In this document: piece after piece, positions 62,901 through 64,000 of the stretch
Numbering within the stretch: position 1 is the first letter of the stretch
Layout of the letters: each line of letters begins with the position of its first letter
Assembly (NCBI RefSeq): GCF_014199985.1
Contig: NZ_JACHOS010000012.1
Coordinates: 1 to 64,000, forward strand
Length of the DNA stretch: 64,000 nt
Direction of reading: 5' to 3'
From: Methylorubrum rhodesianum
GTDB lineage: Bacteria > Pseudomonadota > Alphaproteobacteria > Rhizobiales > Beijerinckiaceae
Made by a program: the position numbers and the translations under genes
The notes under the pieces: generated by a model
Seen by the model: the letters and a program-made list of their open reading frames with translations, nothing else
What the model was told of the DNA's origin: nothing
Database searches by the model: none

Positions 62901-63120
62901 GCATGGCGGTCGTGAGGGGGAAGGTGACGACGTCCTCGACGGTCGTCGGACTTTGCCCGGGGTATTCGGTGTAGACGATGGCCTGCACGTCCGAGAGGTC
63001 GGGGATGGCGTCGAGCGGCAGGGTCTTGAGCGCCAGGACGCCGGTCGCCACCGCGAACACGGTCCCGATCAGCACCAGGACGAGGTTGCGGGCCGACCAG
63101 CCGATCAGGCGGGCGATCAC
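59947..63120 (-). CDS. cusA: CusA-type Cu/Ag RND efflux pump
   Basis: 1057 residues. HME-RND family, 12 helices. TM4 carries GGIAIAVGTMVDAAIVMIENAHKHLE, the signature I associate with Cu(I)/Ag(I) pumps. Met residues of the periplasmic methionine relay can be seen (AGELLATQDRI region, ADPAPMEMFETV). The N-terminus IARLIGWSARNLVLVLIGTVFAVATGV is typical. Its ATG overlaps the adaptor stop by 4 bases. It expels Cu+/Ag+ across the envelope together with the CusB-like adaptor. Confidence 0.92.
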   Translation of the reverse strand: MIARLIGWSARNLVLVLIGTVFAVATGVLALKTLPLDAIPDLSDVQAIVYTEYPGQSPTTVEDVVTFPLTTAMLTVPKAKVVRGFSFFGVSFVYVIFEDGTDPYWARSRVLEFLNGAASRLPVGVTPTLGPDATGVGWVYQYVVVAKERTLAELRSLQDWVIRFGASRAEGVAEVAGVGGFVKQYNVVVDPNRLRAQGISLNKLRDAIRSSNADVGGRTVELSEFEFMVRGRGYLKSVADIENIVLKTVGGTPLRLRDVARVELGPDERRGITEMNGEGEVAGGIVLQRFGANALNVIEGVKAKLAEVAKSLPAGTEILPVYDRSQLIDAAIDTLRHTLVEESIVVSLVCIVFLLHVRSALVAILMLPVGILMAFAGMRALGIGANIMSLGGIAIAVGTMVDAAIVMIENAHKHLERAPPGKPRVEVLVEAAAEVGPSLFFSLLVITMSFLPIFTLESQEGRLFGPLAFTKTFAMAAAALLSVTLVPALMVLFVRGRIVPEHRNPLNRLLIWLYLPLIAGVLRARLLTILLAVGVLAATAWPARQLGSEFMPELDEGTLLYMPTTLPGISVTKAGELLATQDRIIKSFPEVASVYGKAGRANTATDPAPMEMFETVIALKPKAEWRPGVTLASLKAEMDAALQFPGVSNAWTQPIRARIDMLSTGIRTPVGVKVLGTNLRAMEGVARQVETVVRAVPGTSSAYAERVIGGYFLDITPDREALGRYGLMVGDVQDVVATALGGQSVTNTVEGRERYTVNVRYPRAFRSDPRAIATEVQVPLPTGGTVPLGEVAKVELTRGPTSIRTENGHLAVYLFVDIAGRDLGGYVAEARKAVADAVRLPQGTTLQWSGQYEYLERAEARLAVVVPLTLLIVFLLLYLNFRRLTETLIVMLSLPFALVGGVWLLWWMGFNLSVAVAVGFIALAGVAAETGVIMLVYLDHALDEVRAQCEREGRPLARPDLRRAIMVGAVERVRPKMMTVVAIMAGLLPILWSTGSGSEVMQRIAVPMIGGMVSSTVLTLVVIPAVYALVKGRGLPPAGAVREGTDGEAMRLPQAAE

Positions 63121-64000
63121 GGCGTGCCTCCCGCGCTCGCCGCCTGCTGGTCATCCTTGGGCGCGGTCATGCCCTGCAGCGCCGCCTTCAGGTTGCTCTC
63201 GGCGTCAATCAGGAAGTTCGCCGCGGTAACCACGCGGTCACCGGCCGTGACCCCCTCGCGGATCTCGACGTAGCCCCGGCCGCGGAGGCCGACCGTCACC
63301 GGCTTCGGCTCGAAGCGCCCCTCGCCGTGGTCGAGCAGCACGACCTGGCGCTCGCCGGTGTCGATGACCGCGTCGTCGGGCACCGCCACCACTGGCTTGG
63401 CGTCGCCTGTCGCGATCTCGACGTCCGCGTACATCGACGGGCGCAGGGCGCCGTCGGGGTTCGGCAGCTCGACGCGCAGGCGGGCGGTCCGGGTCTCCAT
63501 GTTGAGGTGGGGGTAGATCCGGGTCACCGTCCCGGTGAAGGTCCGGTCCGGGAAGGCCCGCACCCGCACCGTCGCCCTCTGTCCCTCCGCCACCCCGGCG
63601 AGGTCGCGCTCGGTCACGTCGGCCAGCACCCAGACGCGCGTGTGGTCGACGATGCGGAACAGGACGTCACCGGACTTGGCCTTCATCCCGTCCGAGACGT
63701 TGCGCTCGACCACGACGCCGTCCCGGGGCGAGGACCAGGTGATGGAGGGTGGTACCTTATGGGTGCGCTCGATCTCGTCGATGACCTCCGGCGGGATGGC
63801 AAGGTTCTCCAGCCGCCGGCGGCCCCCCTCGTAGCCGATGGAGGTCAGGTACTGGGCCGCGACCGCATTGATCTCGGGCGCGAACAGGCGCAGCAGCGGC
63901 TGCCCCTTGTGGACGTGGTCGCCGGTGGTGACCGGCTCGACCTTCTCGATGAAGGCGTCCGTGCGCATGGCGATGACGGAGATGCGGCGCTCGTCCTCCT
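63117..64000 (-). CDS. cusB: CusB-type adaptor, N-terminus outside window
   Basis: About 294 residues are in the window; the frame continues past the right edge (the last visible codons read DERRISVIAMRTDAFIEKV, the usual entry into the lipoyl half-motif). Visible parts: GDHVHKGQPLLRLFAPEINAVAAQYL, RDGVVVERNVSDGMKAKSGDVLFRIVDHTRVWVLADV, beta barrel VRVRAFPDRTFTGTVTRIYP and membrane-proximal REGVTAGDRVVTAANFLIDAESNL. The end is coupled to cusA (4-base overlap). The real start is not visible. Confidence 0.88.
   Translation of the reverse strand, partial: EDERRISVIAMRTDAFIEKVEPVTTGDHVHKGQPLLRLFAPEINAVAAQYLTSIGYEGGRRRLENLAIPPEVIDEIERTHKVPPSITWSSPRDGVVVERNVSDGMKAKSGDVLFRIVDHTRVWVLADVTERDLAGVAEGQRATVRVRAFPDRTFTGTVTRIYPHLNMETRTARLRVELPNPDGALRPSMYADVEIATGDAKPVVAVPDDAVIDTGERQVVLLDHGEGRFEPKPVTVGLRGRGYVEIREGVTAGDRVVTAANFLIDAESNLKAALQGMTAPKDDQQAASAGGTP

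Noticed and set aside
60301..63273. 990-codon plus-strand open frame opposite cusA
   Set aside because: Same reason: antisense of a clear RND pump, composition typical of a shadow frame.

Overview
The window reads as accessory DNA of a high-GC alphaproteobacterium. Codon use, Tat-type signal peptides, the Paracoccus-style sox gene order and the SoxR/BigR repressors all fit Methylobacterium/Methylorubrum or a relative; this host assignment is an inference. There is no rRNA, tRNA, CRISPR array or replication gene. A tyrosine integrase at the left edge, several decayed genes and the dense packing of stress and metal cassettes point to a genomic island or large plasmid.

Layout. (1) 0.4-5.3 kb: integrase, poorly conserved small genes and an exported Dps-like protein. 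(2) 5.3-9.0 kb: cytochrome b561, a VIT-type transporter, a Cys-rich exported peptide and three pseudogenes. (3) 9.0-19.3 kb: a thiosulfate-oxidation cluster. soxW-X-Y-Z-A-B-C-D, a metallo-hydrolase and a DsrE protein lie on the minus strand; soxS-soxR diverge from them and soxT follows. (4) 19.3-29.6 kb: an ECF sigma factor, then a sulfide/persulfide cassette (two YeeE/YedE halves, TauE, Blh-type dioxygenase, rhodanese), a periplasmic thiol-redox set (DsbA, DsbD, a DsrE-like protein, an L,D-transpeptidase), a PmrA/QseB-like two-component system and a BigR-like ArsR repressor. (5) 30.7-39.9 kb: a compact plus-strand operon with a sigma-like factor, an unknown protein, an ImmA/IrrE-UvrD-nuclease fusion, a ubiquitin-like/E2 fusion, a JAB/E1 fusion and a DUF6527 protein. 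(6) 40-64 kb: metal resistance, with a CopA ATPase, two RND systems, a CzcB with a wrecked CzcA, a ZntA ATPase with its MerR regulator, CcdA, LspA, small exported metal-binding proteins and a NYN-domain protein.

How the parts fit. The sox enzymes oxidise thiosulfate in the periplasm. The BigR-type cassette would handle sulfide and persulfide, and DsbA/DsbD/CcdA/SoxW/SoxS keep the Cys carriers reduced. Both ArsR repressors carry the two Cys expected of persulfide sensors. Inverted repeats that could be their operators lie in the sox intergenic regions, and a motif is shared between the bigR and yeeE promoters.

The most interesting part is region 5. It combines a prokaryotic ubiquitin-like conjugation module with a helicase-nuclease carrying a metalloprotease and with its own sigma-like factor. 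The ubiquitin/E2 gene is preceded by a nested hairpin whose outer arm contains the ribosome-binding site. The layout suggests a damage- or invader-responsive system.
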